Both the position numbers and the translations under genes were made by a program. A DNA stretch of 7,225 nucleotides from Kitasatospora phosalacinea (lineage in GTDB: Bacteria > Actinomycetota > Actinomycetes > Streptomycetales > Streptomycetaceae): positions 1-7,225 of the forward strand of contig NZ_JNWZ01000122.1 of assembly GCF_000716545.1 (NCBI RefSeq), in the 5' to 3' direction. Each line of letters begins with the position of its first letter. Within the stretch, counting starts at the first letter, position 1. Shown here one piece after another: positions 6,894-7,225 of this stretch. Below the pieces are notes generated by a model. The model was not told the DNA's origin. It did not search any database and saw nothing but the letters and a program-made list of their open reading frames with translations.

Positions 6894-6909
6894 AGTGGTC
6901 TAGTCCTCT
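6894..6909. promoter_or_regulatory. DasR-responsive element (dre) upstream of crr-ptsI
   Basis: The 16 bases match 14 of 16 positions of the DasR consensus AGTGGTCTAGACCACT as I recall it; the mismatches are at 6904 and 6907. The left half through the central CTAG is exact. DasR is a GntR-family repressor released by amino-sugar phosphates, and crr-ptsI is an established DasR target in Streptomyces coelicolor. The site is centred about 210 bp before the crr start. It also lies 99 bp from the first rRNA promoter candidate, so a secondary effect on that side is possible but unproven. Confidence 0.8.
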
Positions 6910-7008
6910 TGGCCGCCCCGCCGCACTCTACGGCATCCGAGTGACCCCACACCTGCCCCGCCCACCCGCTCCGCGCGGGCCCAACCGGGTGACTCCGCCC
7001 CGCCCCGA

Positions 7009-7038
7009 TTAGGTGCTCGGCCGCCGACCCGCTATGGT
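7009..7038 (+). promoter_or_regulatory. Candidate upstream rRNA operon promoter
   Basis: TTAGGT (7009-7014) and TATGGT (7033-7038) are separated by 18 nt and point toward the rRNA leader. The -10 is a good TANNNT match and the -35 is partial. Streptomycete rRNA operons are normally driven by several tandem promoters, and this pair would be one of them. Confidence 0.45.
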
Positions 7039-7062
7039 TGCTCGAGTCGCCGCGCAACGGCG

Positions 7063-7111
7063 GTAAACAGAGCAGGTCAGGCGAGTAAAACTCCGGCCAA
7101 CGCCGAGTAAA
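7063..7111 (+). repeat. Three GTAAA elements phased at exactly 22 nt
   Basis: GTAAA occurs at 7063-7067, 7085-7089 and 7107-7111, so start-to-start distances are 22 and 22. The last two are part of an identical octamer, CGAGTAAA (7082-7089 and 7104-7111). The series lies between the two rRNA promoter candidates and ends 8 nt before the downstream -10. Two helical turns are about 21 bp, so the elements face nearly the same side of the DNA. Confidence 0.6.
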
Positions 7112-7119
7112 CGGTCTGA

Positions 7120-7125
7120 TAGGCT
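7120..7125 (+). promoter_or_regulatory. Candidate downstream rRNA promoter, -10 hexamer
   Basis: TAGGCT lies in the context GTCTGATAGGCTCGAAAC, which resembles the last promoter of streptomycete rRNA operons (a TCTGATAGAGTCGGAAAC-type sequence, from memory). No consensus -35 is seen 17-18 nt upstream. The phased GTAAA elements may take its place. Transcription would begin near 7132. Confidence 0.55.
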
Positions 7126-7151
7126 CGAAACACGAAAGAACGAAGCGCCCG

Positions 7152-7174
7152 GAGGGTCCGCAGGGATGCGGCTC
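7152..7174 (+). promoter_or_regulatory. boxB-like hairpin in the rRNA leader
   Basis: CCGCA (7158-7162) pairs with TGCGG (7167-7171) around GGGA, a GNRA-type tetraloop. The outer GAG (7152-7154) can pair with CTC (7172-7174) across a 3-nt bulge. A hairpin just upstream of boxA is the normal layout of rRNA antitermination signals. Confidence 0.55.
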
Positions 7175-7197
7175 GAAGGAAGCGTCCGTTCCTTGAG
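7172..7197 (+). promoter_or_regulatory. Second leader hairpin, next to boxA
   Basis: AAGGAA (7176-7181) pairs with TTCCTT (7189-7194) around a 7-nt loop. CTC (7172-7174) extends the stem with GAG (7195-7197) past one bulged G. It shares CTC with the preceding hairpin and its 3' arm with the boxA-like segment, so these structures would compete. Confidence 0.5.
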
Positions 7198-7212
7198 AAC
7201 TCAACAGCGTGC
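7189..7212 (+). promoter_or_regulatory. boxA-like antitermination segment
   Basis: TTGAGAACTCAA (7193-7204), followed by CAGCGTGCC, closely resembles the mycobacterial rRNA boxA region TTGAGAACTCAATAG. NusB and NusE bind this segment as RNA to make polymerase resistant to Rho. The arms TTGAG and CTCAA are inverted around only two bases, too tight for a stable RNA hairpin, so the linear sequence is probably what is read. Confidence 0.6.
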
Positions 7213-7225
7213 CAAAAGTCAACGC

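Larger units (their letters stand above)
6692..7225. other. Shared control region between crr-ptsI (leftward) and an rRNA operon (rightward)
   Basis: No credible protein gene lies in these 534 bases. Open frames that cross it lack family-like sequence and a convincing ribosome site. From left to right it holds the crr leader, a TTGACG hexamer, a TTAC/GTAA cluster, a 20-bp palindrome, a DasR-like operator, a C-rich stretch, candidate rRNA promoters, three phased GTAAA elements, and the rRNA leader with its antitermination signals. AT content rises locally compared with the flanking genes, as expected for regulatory DNA. Confidence 0.8.
7132..7225 (+). promoter_or_regulatory. 5' leader of a ribosomal RNA operon (16S gene lies beyond the window)
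   Basis: The stretch containing GAAGCGCCCGGAGG, then GGAAGCGTCCGTTCCTTGAG and AACTCAACAGCGTGCC, followed by AAAAGTCAACGC, is the conserved leader found before 16S rRNA in streptomycetes, recognised from memory. It includes a boxB-like hairpin and a boxA-like segment that recruit Nus factors for antitermination of untranslated rRNA transcripts. The 16S gene should begin roughly 100-200 bp past the end of the window. No mature rRNA sequence is present here. Confidence 0.85.

Noticed and set aside
6815..7012. A 65-codon plus-strand open frame in the intergenic region
   Set aside because: It has no ribosome site, is rich in Pro and Arg, and overlaps the 20-bp palindrome, the DasR-like site and an rRNA promoter candidate.
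7048..7062. Small hairpin CGCCG / CGGCG upstream of the last rRNA promoter
   Set aside because: Five base pairs of G and C are frequent by chance in this DNA, and it would not be in the transcript from the downstream promoter.
6692..7222. N-terminal extension of crr by 177 codons
   Set aside because: The upstream part is low-similarity sequence that reads through the operator region and the rRNA leader. A strong ribosome site and the family's N-terminus both point to the ATG at 6691.

Overview
The window is extremely GC-rich, with codon third positions almost always G or C, and looks like chromosomal DNA of a streptomycete (Streptomyces, Kitasatospora or a close relative). Three things support this: the codon usage; a crr-ptsI gene pair preceded by a DasR-type operator; and a right-hand end that reads as a streptomycete ribosomal RNA leader. 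I recognise that leader from memory and have not aligned it.

Layout, left to right. (1) 89-640, plus strand: a zinc-ribbon NUDIX hydrolase. (2) 683-2251, minus strand: a phytoene-desaturase-like FAD oxidoreductase that converges on the NUDIX gene across a perfect 10-bp stem terminator. (3) 2406-4454, plus strand: acetoacetyl-CoA synthetase, divergent from the oxidoreductase across 154 bp. (4) 4532-6202, minus strand: ptsI (PTS enzyme I), which converges on the synthetase gene across a second long hairpin. (5) 6242-6691, minus strand: crr (glucose-type EIIA), 39 bp upstream of ptsI and probably in the same operon. (6) 6692-7225: about 530 bp without a credible protein gene. It holds the crr control region, with a 14/16 DasR-like operator and an unexplained near-perfect 20-bp palindrome. 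Beyond that are the promoters and antitermination leader of an rRNA operon that runs rightwards, whose 16S gene would start just outside the window.

How the parts work together. PtsI takes phosphate from phosphoenolpyruvate and passes it to HPr, encoded elsewhere. HPr passes it to Crr, which feeds sugar-specific permeases, in streptomycetes notably those for N-acetylglucosamine. DasR is the GlcNAc-responsive repressor of that system, so the operator fits the operon. Acetoacetyl-CoA synthetase brings free acetoacetate into acyl-CoA metabolism. The NUDIX protein and the oxidoreductase have no identifiable substrate. The five genes are ordinary members of known families. The most interesting part is the control region shared by the sugar-PTS operon and the rRNA operon. 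I found no mobile element, CRISPR array or tRNA, and no new gene system.
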